From contig JAJYUP010000009.1 of assembly GCA_021792455.1 (NCBI GenBank), forward strand, positions 1 to 51,954: a DNA stretch of 51,954 nt, written 5' to 3'. A program made the translations under genes and the position numbers. Source of the stretch: Actinomycetes bacterium. Its GTDB lineage: Bacteria > Actinomycetota > Thermoleophilia > Solirubrobacterales > Solirubrobacteraceae. This document shows, piece after piece, positions 39,766 through 48,588 of this stretch. Numbering within the stretch: the first letter of the stretch is position 1; every line of letters begins with the position of its first letter. The notes beneath the pieces are model-generated. The model ran no database searches and was not told where the DNA came from. It saw nothing but the letters and a program-made list of their open reading frames with translations.

Positions 39766-41193
39766 ATGAGCGCCCCCGAGAAACCGCTTGTCGCTGCTCG
39801 CGTGGCGCTCCGCTGTCTTGGGAGATCGCTCTCCCAGCGCGTCGCGGCGATGAGCTTCCTGCGCAAGTGGCTGCTGCTCGGCGCACTGCTTGGCGTCGTT
39901 GCGGGGCTTGGGGCCGTCCTCTTCCACCTCGCGCTCACCTTTGCGACCCACGTCTTTCTCGGCCTCATCCTCGGCTACAGGGTGCCCACCCCGTTCGCCG
40001 AAGGAAACAGCCCCGGCTCGCTTCATCTGCCGAGCAGGGGTTGGCTTCTGCCACTCGTCGTCGCTTCGGGCGGTCTGCTCGCAGGCATCCTCGTCTTCAC
40101 GTTTGCACCTGAGGCGGAGGGCCATGGCACTGACGCCGCGATCTCTGCGGTGCATCACAACCCGCGCGGCGTCCGCGCGAGGGCGGTGCTCGTCAAGATC
40201 GTCGCCTCCGCGCTCACGATAGGCTCCGGCGGTTCGGGCGGCCGCGAGGGTCCCACGGCGCAGATCAGTGCAGGCTTCGGCTCGCTGCTCGCGCGTGCCC
40301 TCGATCTCTCGCCGACTGATGGGCGGATCGCCGTCTCGGTTGGCATCGGCTCCGGCATCGGGTCGATCTTCGGCGCCCCGCTTGGCGGCGCGATCCTCTC
40401 AGCGGAGATCCTCTACAGGGAAGACATCGGGGTGTCTGCCCTCATACCGGGGATCATCGCGTCGATCATCGGCTACACCGTCTTCTCCGCCTTCTTCGGC
40501 TTTACGCCGCTGTTCGGATCTGCGGCGGCCGGCTACCACTTCCAGCATCCGCTGCAGCTGCTCTGGTTCGCAATCCTCGGGGTCGTCTGTGGATTCGTCG
40601 GGCTGCTCTACTCGAAGTCTTTTCATGGGGGGGTTGCCGCGTTCGCAAAGCTGCCTGGCAGTCGCGTGCTCGAGCCGGCGCTTGGCGGACTGCTCGTCGG
40701 GCTCATTGGCCTCGCGATCCCTGAGGTGCTTGGCACCGGATATGGGTGGATCCAGCAGGGACTTGGCCCTCAGCTGCTGCGCATTCCGCTGTGGATCGTG
40801 CTGCTGCTGCCGCTTGCGAAGATCGTTGCAACCACCCTTTCGATCGGCTCTGGCGGGTCGGGAGGTGTCTTCGGGCCGGGCATGGTCATCGGCGCGTTCG
40901 TCGGCGCTGCAGCCTGGCGTCTGCTTCAGCCGATCGCGCCGGGCGTCACACACGATCCAGGGCCGTTTGTCGCCGTCGCGATGATGGCCTGCTTCGGGTC
41001 GATCGCGAGAGCTCCGCTTGCGGTCATGCTCATGGTCAGCGAGATGACGGGCAGCTTCCAGGTGCTCGCCCCTGCGATGGTCGCCGTTGGGATTGCCTCG
41101 ATGATCGTCAGCCACTTCGACGACACCATCTACCGCAGCCAGCCGCGCAGCCGGCGCGAGCTGCTCCGGCGCGGCCCCCTCGTCCAGCGCTGA
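39766..41193 (+). CDS. ClC-family chloride channel / Cl-H antiporter
   Basis: 475 aa, about ten membrane segments. ClC signatures: TIGSGGSGGREGPTAQISAG (the GREGP motif with the external gating Glu), GIGSIFGAPLGGAILSAEIL, and SIGSGGSGGVFGPGMVIGAF (the GxFxP motif). The end, IARAPLAVMLMVSEMTGSFQ, is typical of bacterial ClC. Selectivity segments read GSGGSGG rather than GSGIP, a variant seen in several prokaryotic subgroups with altered anion preference. No CBS domains follow. Alternative start at 39850. Confidence 0.94.
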   Translation: MSAPEKPLVAARVALRCLGRSLSQRVAAMSFLRKWLLLGALLGVVAGLGAVLFHLALTFATHVFLGLILGYRVPTPFAEGNSPGSLHLPSRGWLLPLVVASGGLLAGILVFTFAPEAEGHGTDAAISAVHHNPRGVRARAVLVKIVASALTIGSGGSGGREGPTAQISAGFGSLLARALDLSPTDGRIAVSVGIGSGIGSIFGAPLGGAILSAEILYREDIGVSALIPGIIASIIGYTVFSAFFGFTPLFGSAAAGYHFQHPLQLLWFAILGVVCGFVGLLYSKSFHGGVAAFAKLPGSRVLEPALGGLLVGLIGLAIPEVLGTGYGWIQQGLGPQLLRIPLWIVLLLPLAKIVATTLSIGSGGSGGVFGPGMVIGAFVGAAAWRLLQPIAPGVTHDPGPFVAVAMMACFGSIARAPLAVMLMVSEMTGSFQVLAPAMVAVGIASMIVSHFDDTIYRSQPRSRRELLRRGPLVQR

Positions 41194-41261
41194 GCCGCTG
41201 CGTCATCTCGATGTGCACCCGCCGCTCACCCGATCGACGGCAGCCGGGCGCCCCAGGAGCC

Positions 41262-42149
41262 TCAGGGCATCGGCTTCAACAAACGGTCGCGCGCATAGCG
41301 TCGTCGGTGGCCGAAGCGGCTCGAGAGTCGGTCTGCAGCCGCCAGCAGGTGGGGTCCAAGCTCGCTCTGCAGCTCCTGCATCGAGATCATCCCGCTGTCG
41401 GCGGATATGCCCATCGCCGCGAGTGGTTGACCGCCCTCGGAGCGCACGGGGCAAGCGATCGCGATCAGGCCTCTCGCAAGCTCTTCGTCGCTCACCGCAA
41501 ACCCCTCCTCACGCACCTCATCGAGCGCCGCACGCAGTCCCTTCTTCGTCGTGATCGTGTTTGGGCCGCGCTTGATCAGCTGCGTTTCGGACAGCGCGCT
41601 GCGCAGGTCATCCTCCGCCAGCGCCGCGAGCAGCACCTTGCCCATCGCGGTGCAGTAGGCGGGCAGGCGCGTGCCGCGCGTCAGGTCCGAGCCGGCTCTC
41701 ATCGGAGGGCGCCTCGGACTCTCGATCCGGTCGATGCAGAGGATGTCTGCGCCGTCGAGGATCGCGAGGCTCACTGTGCTCGAGCTCTCCTCGCGCAGCG
41801 CCTGCAGGTGTGGACGGGCATGCTCTGCCAGATCCGTGGAGCTCAGCGCCGACATGCCGAGGTCGGCGACCTTCAGGCTCAGTCGGTACTTTCGCGAGAT
41901 CCCCTGCTCGAGATAGCCGAGGGCGAGCAGAGTCGTCGCATACCGGTGCGTCGTGCTCCGACTCATCCCCAGCTCGTCGGCGATGTCGGCTATCCCCAGC
42001 ACCGGGCGCTGCTGCGTGAAGCAGCCGAGGATCGCAAGACCACGCTCCAACGACTGTGAGTACCGCGGCTCTCGCAGGCTTGGCAGCGCCCACGCCTCTG
42101 CTTCGCCTGTGCCGCGATGATCCTGCGGTCCAGAAGTCGTTCTTCGCAT
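41262..42149 (-). CDS. IclR-family transcriptional regulator
   Basis: 295 aa. N-terminal winged helix: SLERGLAILGCFTQQRPVLG, IADELGMSRSTTHRYATTLL, LGYLEQGISRKYRLSLKVAD. C-terminal ligand domain: LDGADILCIDRIE, RLPAYCTAMGKVLLAALAED, VSDEELARGLIAIACPVRSE. This is the standard IclR layout; such proteins sense small organic acids or aromatic metabolites. Its 3' end converges on the ClC gene (69 bp gap). No obvious target operon adjoins it. Confidence 0.94.
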   Translation of the reverse strand: MRRTTSGPQDHRGTGEAEAWALPSLREPRYSQSLERGLAILGCFTQQRPVLGIADIADELGMSRSTTHRYATTLLALGYLEQGISRKYRLSLKVADLGMSALSSTDLAEHARPHLQALREESSSTVSLAILDGADILCIDRIESPRRPPMRAGSDLTRGTRLPAYCTAMGKVLLAALAEDDLRSALSETQLIKRGPNTITTKKGLRAALDEVREEGFAVSDEELARGLIAIACPVRSEGGQPLAAMGISADSGMISMQELQSELGPHLLAAADRLSSRFGHRRRYARDRLLKPMP

Positions 42150-42356
42150 CGTTGCGGCCTCGCAGTCGGGTGGTTTTTTTGCCTCAGCTTCGCGAGCTCG
42201 CCCTTCGCGTCACGCGCAAAGCTGTTCGTGCCTCACGTCAGATCAGCTGCCCTGCCTCGCACTCGGATTGCCTGCCATCCCTCGCACTCAGATCGCATCG
42301 GGTGCCACGCGGCGAGGCCGCGCCGTGCCTCACACTCCGTTTGCCTGCGTATCTGC
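42150..42356. other. Intergenic region with degenerate direct repeats
   Basis: About 207 bp upstream of the IclR gene, without a recognised gene. It holds an 8-T run (near 42173-42180) and about four degenerate copies of a unit beginning cctcgcactcggattgcctg (near 42231, 42256, 42281 and 42330). Confidence 0.55.
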
Positions 42357-42581
42357 TCACCGGATCCCCTCCACGAGCTCAGCAACCGAAGACAGTCCCA
42401 GACCGGCGGCGAGAACCAGCATCGTGTCGAGCCTTGGCGAGCGCATGCAGCGCTCGAGCAGGCTCAGCTCGGTCCGGTGCAGGTCACATGTTCGGGCAAG
42501 CGACTCCTGGGAGATTCCTTCGCGGGCCCTCAGCCGCCGCAGATTCTCTCCGAACAGCGTCCGGATCTGCTCCCTCGACAT
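42357..42581 (-). CDS. Small XRE-family helix-turn-helix protein
   Basis: 74 aa from ATG 42581 (ATG 42626 would add 15 residues). Essentially a single Cro/CI-type domain: LFGENLRRLRAREGISQESL, ARTCDLHRTELSLLERCMRS, PRLDTMLVLAAGLGL. Such minimal regulators bind DNA as dimers. It is divergent from the UDG gene and upstream of, and co-directional with, the IclR gene, so its target could be either. Confidence 0.88.
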   Translation of the reverse strand: MSREQIRTLFGENLRRLRAREGISQESLARTCDLHRTELSLLERCMRSPRLDTMLVLAAGLGLSSVAELVEGIR

Positions 42582-42710
42582 CGGCTCGTCTCGCGGCTCT
42601 CGCTGCACGGCGGCAATGTCGCACATCGCGGGCCATCTGTCCACTGCCGCACCCTCTCGCGGTGTTGCCGCAGCCGTCGCACGATCCTTCACCTCCGGTA
42701 GGTTCAAGCT

Positions 42711-43427
42711 GTGGTGCGCGCGCTTCATCAGCTCGAGGCCGAGATCACACGCTGCAGGCGATGCCCGCGTCTCGTGCGCTGGCGCGAGGAGGTTGCCGCT
42801 CAGCGCAAGCCTGCGTTTCGGGATCAGCGCTACTGGGGCAGGCCTGTTCCTGGGTTTGGGGACCCCACCGCCTCGCTCGTCGTGCTTGGGCTCGCACCTG
42901 CGGCGCATGGCGCCAATCGCACGGGGCGCATGTTCACTGGCGACAGATCGGGGGACTTTCTTTACGCGGCGCTGTGGCGGGCCCATCTCGCGAACATGCC
43001 CACTTCGACGGGCGCTCACGATGGGCTCCGGCTGCGCGGCGTGTGGGTCACGGCGGCCGTCAGGTGCGCACCTCCAGCCAACAAGCCCACGAGTGAAGAG
43101 CGGGAGAACTGCCTGCCGTGGACTCTCAGCGAGCTCGCGCTGCTCCGAAATGCGCGCGTTCTGCTCTGCCTTGGGGCGTTCGCCTGGGATGCTGGCCTGC
43201 GCCTGCGCAGAGGCGTCGAATCGCACGCCCAGAGCGCGCGGTTTTCGCATGGAGCCATCAGCCCTGGGACAGACCTCACGCTCGTCGGCTGTTATCACCC
43301 AAGCCAGCAGAACACGTTCACTCGCAGGTTGACTGAGGAGATGATCGACATGGCGCTTGCAACAGCGCTTCAGCTTGCCGCAGACCTTCCCTCAGCGGCC
43401 TCTCCTCCGCGCCGAGCGCCGCGCTAG
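42711..43427 (+). CDS. Uracil-DNA glycosylase, family 5 (UDGb) type
   Basis: 238 aa, GTG start. Removes uracil and related deaminated bases from DNA. Motif 1 is VLGLAPAAHGANRTGRMFTG, followed by DRSGDFLYAALW. Motif 2 is GCYHPSQQNTFTRRLTEEM. This combination is family 5 (Thermus UDGb), which lacks the polar catalytic residue of other families. Cysteines for the 4Fe-4S cluster appear in ITRCRRCPRL and, later, VRCAPPANKP and ENCLPW. The Lhr helicase starts about 10 bp downstream, giving a repair pair. Confidence 0.92.
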   Translation: MVRALHQLEAEITRCRRCPRLVRWREEVAAQRKPAFRDQRYWGRPVPGFGDPTASLVVLGLAPAAHGANRTGRMFTGDRSGDFLYAALWRAHLANMPTSTGAHDGLRLRGVWVTAAVRCAPPANKPTSEERENCLPWTLSELALLRNARVLLCLGAFAWDAGLRLRRGVESHAQSARFSHGAISPGTDLTLVGCYHPSQQNTFTRRLTEEMIDMALATALQLAADLPSAASPPRRAPR

Positions 43428-43437
43428 CCTCGGCACC

Positions 43438-46400
43438 GTGAGTGGCCACGGCCTCGATGTGCTCTCGCTGTTCAGCGAGCCTGTGCGCGCCTGGTTCGAA
43501 GCGGCGTTCGAGTCGCCCACGGAGGCACAGCGGCGCGCTTGGCCTGCGATCGCGCGGGGAGAGCACGTCCTTCTCTGCGCACCAACTGGGTCAGGCAAGA
43601 CGCTTGCGGCGTTCCTGTCGGCGATCGACCGTCTTTGCCGCTCAGATCGAGAGGCGGGTCCGCCGCATCCGGCCTCTGACAGCGTCGAACGCCTGCCTCA
43701 GCGTCTGCCGGATCGCAGCTCCCGCGAGCAGAAGCGGCGCGTCGCTCAGCGACGTGCGCAGCACGAGGAGCGCTTCGCTGAGGCGCCCGCCTCGCCTCAG
43801 CCGGCTCGCGCCGACAGCTTGGGGCCGAGGCTGCTCTACATTTCGCCGTTGAAGGCGCTCTCCTACGACATAGAGCGCAACCTCAGGTTGCCGCTTCAGG
43901 GCATCGGCGCGAACATCTCCGTCGCCATCAGGACAGGTGACACCTCTCAGCGGGAGCGGGCATCGATAGCGCGTCGCCCGCCAGACATCCTCATCACCAC
44001 CCCTGAGTCGCTGTATCTGCTGCTCACCTCGAAGGCGGCGGGGATTCTCGGTTCTGTGCAGACGGTCATCGTTGATGAGATCCATGCGCTTGCGCCTACG
44101 AAGCGGGGAGCTCATCTCGCGCTCAGCCTCGAGCGGCTTCAGGCACTCGTCGACTCAGCCTCAGGGCAGGGCTCACCCTCGGAAGAGGTCCTGCCTCGCG
44201 AGCACCCCTCATCTGCGCATCACCTGTCGCCCCCAGAGCGGCTGTCGCCCCCAGAGCGGCTGTCGCCTCCAGAGCAGGTCTCGCCTCCAGAGCAGGTCTC
44301 GCCCACGGTGCAGGCGTCTCCCAGATCGCGCGCGATCCAGAGGATAGGTCTATCCGCAACCCAGAGGCCGCTCGAGGAGGTTGCAGCGTTTCTCGTTGGC
44401 CCGAGCAGATCATGCACGATCGTCGACGTGGGCGTGCGCAAGGAGCTCGACCTTCGCGTCGAGGTTCCAGTGGAGTCGATGCTCGACCCAGACGCTGCAC
44501 CTGCCGGCTTTCCGGCCGACCTTGCCGACCCGTTCACCGGCTTTCCGGCCGACCTTGCCGACCCGTTCGCCGGCTCGCCACGCCAACCGGACGCTCTTTC
44601 AAATGGCTCCCCGTTCGACGCCGAAGCCCGCTTGACGCTTCACACCGATGTGCCGTCGTCCCCAGACCTTCGGTCAGCAGGCAGGCGACCGCCGCCTGCC
44701 CGAGCTCTTCAGCCCGTTCAGGGAGGTGAGTCGCTCACTCGGTCGATCTGGCCTGCGATCTATCCGCGCCTGCTCCAACTCGTGCAGGAGCACAACTCGA
44801 CGATCATCTTTGTCAACAGCCGCAGGACGGCGGAGCGGGTCGCATTGCGTCTCAACGAGCTTGCTCGCCCAGCGAGCGAGGGCGAGCGCCAGCGGGACTG
44901 GGTGCAGGAGACAGCTCGCGCCCACCATGGCTCGCTTTCGAGCGAGGAGCGAGCTGCCGCTGAGGAGCTGCTCAAGAGCGGGCGGCTGCCCTGTCTCGTC
45001 GCCACTTCCAGCCTAGAGCTTGGGATCGACATGGGTGCGGTCGACCTCGTCGTCCAGGTCTCCTCGCCGAAGTCTGTCGCCTCTGGACTGCAGCGCATCG
45101 GCAGGGCTGGCCATTCCGTCGGTCAGCCCTCGAAGGGCAGGATCTTCCCTCGCTACCGCGGCGACCTGCTCGAGTGCGCTGTGCTCGCAGGGAGGATGCG
45201 GGAGGGGGAGATCGAGGCCACCGTCGTGCCGAGGAATCCGCTTGATGTGCTTGCGCAGCAGATAGTCGCGAGCGTTGCGATCGAGGGAGAGGTCTCCGTA
45301 GACGAGCTGCACCGGCGGGCGCGGCTCACGTACACCTACTCGGAGCTCAGCATCCAGCAGCTCGAGAACGTGCTCGAGATGCTCGATGGCCGATATCCCT
45401 CCAGTGAGATCGCAGAGCTCTCGCCCCGGATCGTGTGGGACCGCCTCACCGGCCGCCTCACGCCGCGCAAGGGCGCTCAGCGCCTCGCCGTGCTCAACGC
45501 TGGCACGATCCCTGACAGAGGCCTGTATCTCGTCACCCTGCCTGATGGCAAGCGGGTTGGTGAGCTCGACGAGGAGATGGTCTATGAGGCCAGGCCGGGC
45601 CAGACGTTCCTGCTTGGCGCCTCCACCTGGCGCATCGAGGAGATCGGACGCGATCGTGTGATCGTAACCCCGGCGCCGGGGGCTCCAGGTGCGGTGCCGT
45701 TCTGGAGGGGCGATGGAGTCGGGCGCTCGAGGGAGCTTGGGGAAGCGATGGGCGCGTTTGCGCGCTGGGCCGTCGATCAGAGCGCTGATGCGCTCACCGA
45801 CAACTGTCATCTCGACAGCAGCGCCGCAGAGAACCTGTTGCAGCTGCTGCGCGAGCAGCGCCAGGCGACGGGGGTGCTGCCGAGCGACCAGACGATCGTC
45901 GTCGAGCGCTTCAGGGATGAGATCGGGGACTGGCGCCTGTGCGTGCTCTGTCCGCTCGGCGCTGCGATCAACCGCGCTTGGGCTCTTGCGCTCTCGGCTT
46001 CGATCAGGTCGAAGCTCGGCGTAGAGGCGGATGCGATCGCCTCTGACGACGGCATCGTCGTCCGACTGCCTGACGCAGATCAGGCGCCGGAGGCTGATCT
46101 CGCGCTCATAGATGTGGATCAGCTCGAGGAGCTCATCGTCGGCGAGCTTGGCGACTCCGCGCTGTTTGGAGCGCGCTTCAGGGAGTGTGCTGCGCGATCG
46201 CTGCTCATCCCCAGGGCGGTGCCATCCAGGCGCACGCCGCTGTGGCAGCAGCGGCTCAAGGCGCAATCGCTGCTTCGAGTGGCGCGCAGGTACGCGGAGT
46301 TCCCGATCGTGCTCGAGGCCTACAGGGAGTGCCTCGCGGACGTGCTCGACGTCGCGGGGCTCCGTCGCCTGCTCACTGCGGTTCAGCGGCGCGAGGTTGC

Positions 46401-48549
46401 CTTCGTCGAGGCTCAGACCACACACGCCTCACCGTTCGCATCGAGCCTGCTGTTCGACTTTCTCGCCACCTATATGTATGAGGGAGATGCGCCCAGCTCG
46501 GAGCGGAGGGCCGCTGCGCTCTCGCTCGACAGGGACCTGCTTGCGGAGCTCCTCGGTCAAGAGGAGCTGCGTGACCTCATCGATCCTCGTGCGCTTGCTG
46601 AGGTTGAGGCCCATCTCCAGGCTCTATCGCCGGCTGTCCAGGCGCGCGATCAGGATGAGCTGCATCAGCTGCTGCGGCGGATCGGCGACCTCAGCCAGCA
46701 GGAGCTTCAGCGTCGCTGCGCGCCTGAGCTCGATCTCGCGCATGCGCTGATCTCACTGCAGCGCTCGCGCCGCGCAGTTGCTGTGAGGGTTGCCGGCGAG
46801 CGGCGCTTCATCGACGCTGCTGACGCAGGCCTCTACCGTGACGCGCTTGGCGTCGTTCCGCCAGCGGGCCTGCCGAGTGCGTTCCTTGGCGAGCGGCCGG
46901 ACGCACTCATCCAGCTCATGCGCCGATACAGCACGAGCAACGGGCCGTTCACCACGGAGAGCGTCACGGCGCGCTACCGCCTTGGCAAGGCGGTTGTCGA
47001 GGATGCGCTTCGAGCGCTCCACGCCGCCGGCGAGATCGTGCGCGGCGAGCTGCGCCCCGGAGGCACCCCAGGGGAGCGGGAATGGTGCGGCGCCGAGGTG
47101 CTCCGCCGTTTGCGCAGAGCGTCGCTTGCGGTGCTCAGGAACGAGATTCAGCCGGTTGAGCAGCGTGCCTTCGCCGCATTCCACGTCTCCTGGCAGGGAC
47201 TCGACCGTCACCTCGCCGCAGGAGCAGGGACAGAGCGGCTGCGTCAGCTGCTCATCCCTCTGCAGGGTCTCGCGCTCACGCCGCAGACCTGGGAGAGCGA
47301 CGTGCTTCCGCGACGCCTCGGCTGCTACTCCCCCGCCTGGATCGACGCACTGTGCGCAAGCGGCGAGGTCGTGTGGGTAGGCGCTGGCAGCTTCAGGCGC
47401 GCCAGTGGGAGGGTTGCGCTCTATTTCAGGGAGGATGCTGCTGCAATCGGGCCGCCACAGGGCAGGAACGAGGTGCCGAGTGGTGAGCTTCATCAGGCGG
47501 TCATCGAACGTCTTGCGCGTGGCGCGTCGTTTCTGCCTGAGCTCGAGGCGGGCCTCTCCGTGCACAACCGTGCGCAGTTGGAGGAGGCGATCTGGGATCT
47601 CGTCTGGGCCGGCCTCATCACCAACGACTCGTTTGCGCCACTTCGCGTCGACGGAAGGCGGCTCTCTGCGCTGCCAAGTCCGTCGCAGCGCTCGCTGCGC
47701 TTCAGCGGTCGGTTCTCCGCCAGGCGCAGAGGGTCGAGCTCACAGCATCTCGCCGGCAGGTGGTCGCTCACCGCACCGCTGTTCGGCGCGCCCGATCCCG
47801 TCTGCCTCGATGTCTGCCGATCGGCAGCCGACGCGAGGGGTCGGCGCAGGGTGATATCTGAGCTGCTCTTGGAGCGCTATGGCGTGCTCACCAGAGAGCA
47901 TGTGCTTGCTGAGGGCATCGAGGGTGGGTTTGCTGCACTCTACGAAGAGCTCAACGCGCTCGAGACCATTGGGGTCGCGAGGAAGGGTTACTTCGTCGAG
48001 GGACTTGGCGGCGCACAGTTCGCGTTGCCGTCCGCCGTCGAGCGCCTGCGTCGACTGCCCTCTGATGAGGGGGGGCATCAAGCTGGCCGCCGCGACATTC
48101 GCGCGCCGCTCCCCGAGCAGCGTCGTTCGATTGTGCTTGCCGCGACTGATCCAGCGCAGCCATATGGAGCGGCGCTCCGATGGCCTGCCTCCGCCCGTCG
48201 GCATGGCCGCTCGCCGTCACGCGTGCCGGGCGCACATGTCGTGCTCGTAGACTGGATCCCTGTGCTCTACGTCGAGCGTGGCGGGCGCAGCCTCCTCACC
48301 CTCATCTCCACAGAGGACGTCCACCACAGCCACTCGCGCGAGGCTCCGAAGCCTTCTGCGGATCTGCCCGCACCCCTGCTCGAGGGGCTTGCCGCGCTCG
48401 CTGACGCGGTGCGTCTTCGCCAGGTCGGCAGGCTTGCGATCGAGCGCGTCGACGGGGAGCCTGTGCTTCGCTCTCGCTTCGAGCAGCCGCTGCTCAGCCG
48501 GGGCTTCAGCGCTGGCCCGAGACGGCTCACGCTGCGCGCAAGCGCCTGA
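43438..48549 (+). CDS. lhr: Lhr-type large DEAD/DEAH-box helicase
   Basis: 1703 aa from a GTG at 43438, about 10 bp after the UDG gene. Superfamily 2 helicase core: Q-motif region ESPTEAQRRAWPAIARGEHV, motif I APTGSGKTLAAFL, TPESLYLLL, motif II VDEIHAL, motif III IGLSATQRPLEEVAAFL, motif IV IIFVNSRRTAERVALRL, LVATSSLELGIDMGAVDLVV and motif VI LQRIGRAGHSVG. Lhr winged-helix and C-terminal domains follow. It is longer than typical actinobacterial Lhr (about 1500 aa) owing to low-complexity inserts: LSPPERLSPPEQ repeats between motifs II and III and a PFTGFPADLAD duplication after motif III. Lhr proteins act in DNA repair. Confidence 0.95.
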   Translation: MSGHGLDVLSLFSEPVRAWFEAAFESPTEAQRRAWPAIARGEHVLLCAPTGSGKTLAAFLSAIDRLCRSDREAGPPHPASDSVERLPQRLPDRSSREQKRRVAQRRAQHEERFAEAPASPQPARADSLGPRLLYISPLKALSYDIERNLRLPLQGIGANISVAIRTGDTSQRERASIARRPPDILITTPESLYLLLTSKAAGILGSVQTVIVDEIHALAPTKRGAHLALSLERLQALVDSASGQGSPSEEVLPREHPSSAHHLSPPERLSPPERLSPPEQVSPPEQVSPTVQASPRSRAIQRIGLSATQRPLEEVAAFLVGPSRSCTIVDVGVRKELDLRVEVPVESMLDPDAAPAGFPADLADPFTGFPADLADPFAGSPRQPDALSNGSPFDAEARLTLHTDVPSSPDLRSAGRRPPPARALQPVQGGESLTRSIWPAIYPRLLQLVQEHNSTIIFVNSRRTAERVALRLNELARPASEGERQRDWVQETARAHHGSLSSEERAAAEELLKSGRLPCLVATSSLELGIDMGAVDLVVQVSSPKSVASGLQRIGRAGHSVGQPSKGRIFPRYRGDLLECAVLAGRMREGEIEATVVPRNPLDVLAQQIVASVAIEGEVSVDELHRRARLTYTYSELSIQQLENVLEMLDGRYPSSEIAELSPRIVWDRLTGRLTPRKGAQRLAVLNAGTIPDRGLYLVTLPDGKRVGELDEEMVYEARPGQTFLLGASTWRIEEIGRDRVIVTPAPGAPGAVPFWRGDGVGRSRELGEAMGAFARWAVDQSADALTDNCHLDSSAAENLLQLLREQRQATGVLPSDQTIVVERFRDEIGDWRLCVLCPLGAAINRAWALALSASIRSKLGVEADAIASDDGIVVRLPDADQAPEADLALIDVDQLEELIVGELGDSALFGARFRECAARSLLIPRAVPSRRTPLWQQRLKAQSLLRVARRYAEFPIVLEAYRECLADVLDVAGLRRLLTAVQRREVAFVEAQTTHASPFASSLLFDFLATYMYEGDAPSSERRAAALSLDRDLLAELLGQEELRDLIDPRALAEVEAHLQALSPAVQARDQDELHQLLRRIGDLSQQELQRRCAPELDLAHALISLQRSRRAVAVRVAGERRFIDAADAGLYRDALGVVPPAGLPSAFLGERPDALIQLMRRYSTSNGPFTTESVTARYRLGKAVVEDALRALHAAGEIVRGELRPGGTPGEREWCGAEVLRRLRRASLAVLRNEIQPVEQRAFAAFHVSWQGLDRHLAAGAGTERLRQLLIPLQGLALTPQTWESDVLPRRLGCYSPAWIDALCASGEVVWVGAGSFRRASGRVALYFREDAAAIGPPQGRNEVPSGELHQAVIERLARGASFLPELEAGLSVHNRAQLEEAIWDLVWAGLITNDSFAPLRVDGRRLSALPSPSQRSLRFSGRFSARRRGSSSQHLAGRWSLTAPLFGAPDPVCLDVCRSAADARGRRRVISELLLERYGVLTREHVLAEGIEGGFAALYEELNALETIGVARKGYFVEGLGGAQFALPSAVERLRRLPSDEGGHQAGRRDIRAPLPEQRRSIVLAATDPAQPYGAALRWPASARRHGRSPSRVPGAHVVLVDWIPVLYVERGGRSLLTLISTEDVHHSHSREAPKPSADLPAPLLEGLAALADAVRLRQVGRLAIERVDGEPVLRSRFEQPLLSRGFSAGPRRLTLRASA
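44224..44313. repeat. 18-bp tandem repeat in lhr
   Basis: Five units of ctgtcgcccccagagcgg drifting to gtctcgcctccagagcag (44224, 44242, 44260, 44278, 44296). They encode LSPPER/VSPPEQ hexads between helicase motifs II and III. Confidence 0.95.
44506..44571. repeat. 33-bp tandem duplication in lhr
   Basis: Two nearly identical 33-bp units starting at 44506 and 44539 (core ttccggccgaccttgccgac), encoding an 11-residue GFPADLADPFT/A unit after motif III. Confidence 0.95.
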
Positions 48550-48588
48550 GCAGCGCAGACGGGCACTCACTGTGTCATCGTCAGTCAC

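Noticed and set aside
42582-43298. A 313-aa form of the XRE protein starting at 43298
   Set aside because: The added sequence is the antisense of the UDG gene and has no conserved features; only the last 74 residues form the HTH domain.
45013-46425. A 470-codon minus-strand frame inside lhr
   Set aside because: Antisense shadow of conserved helicase sequence; no domain recognised.
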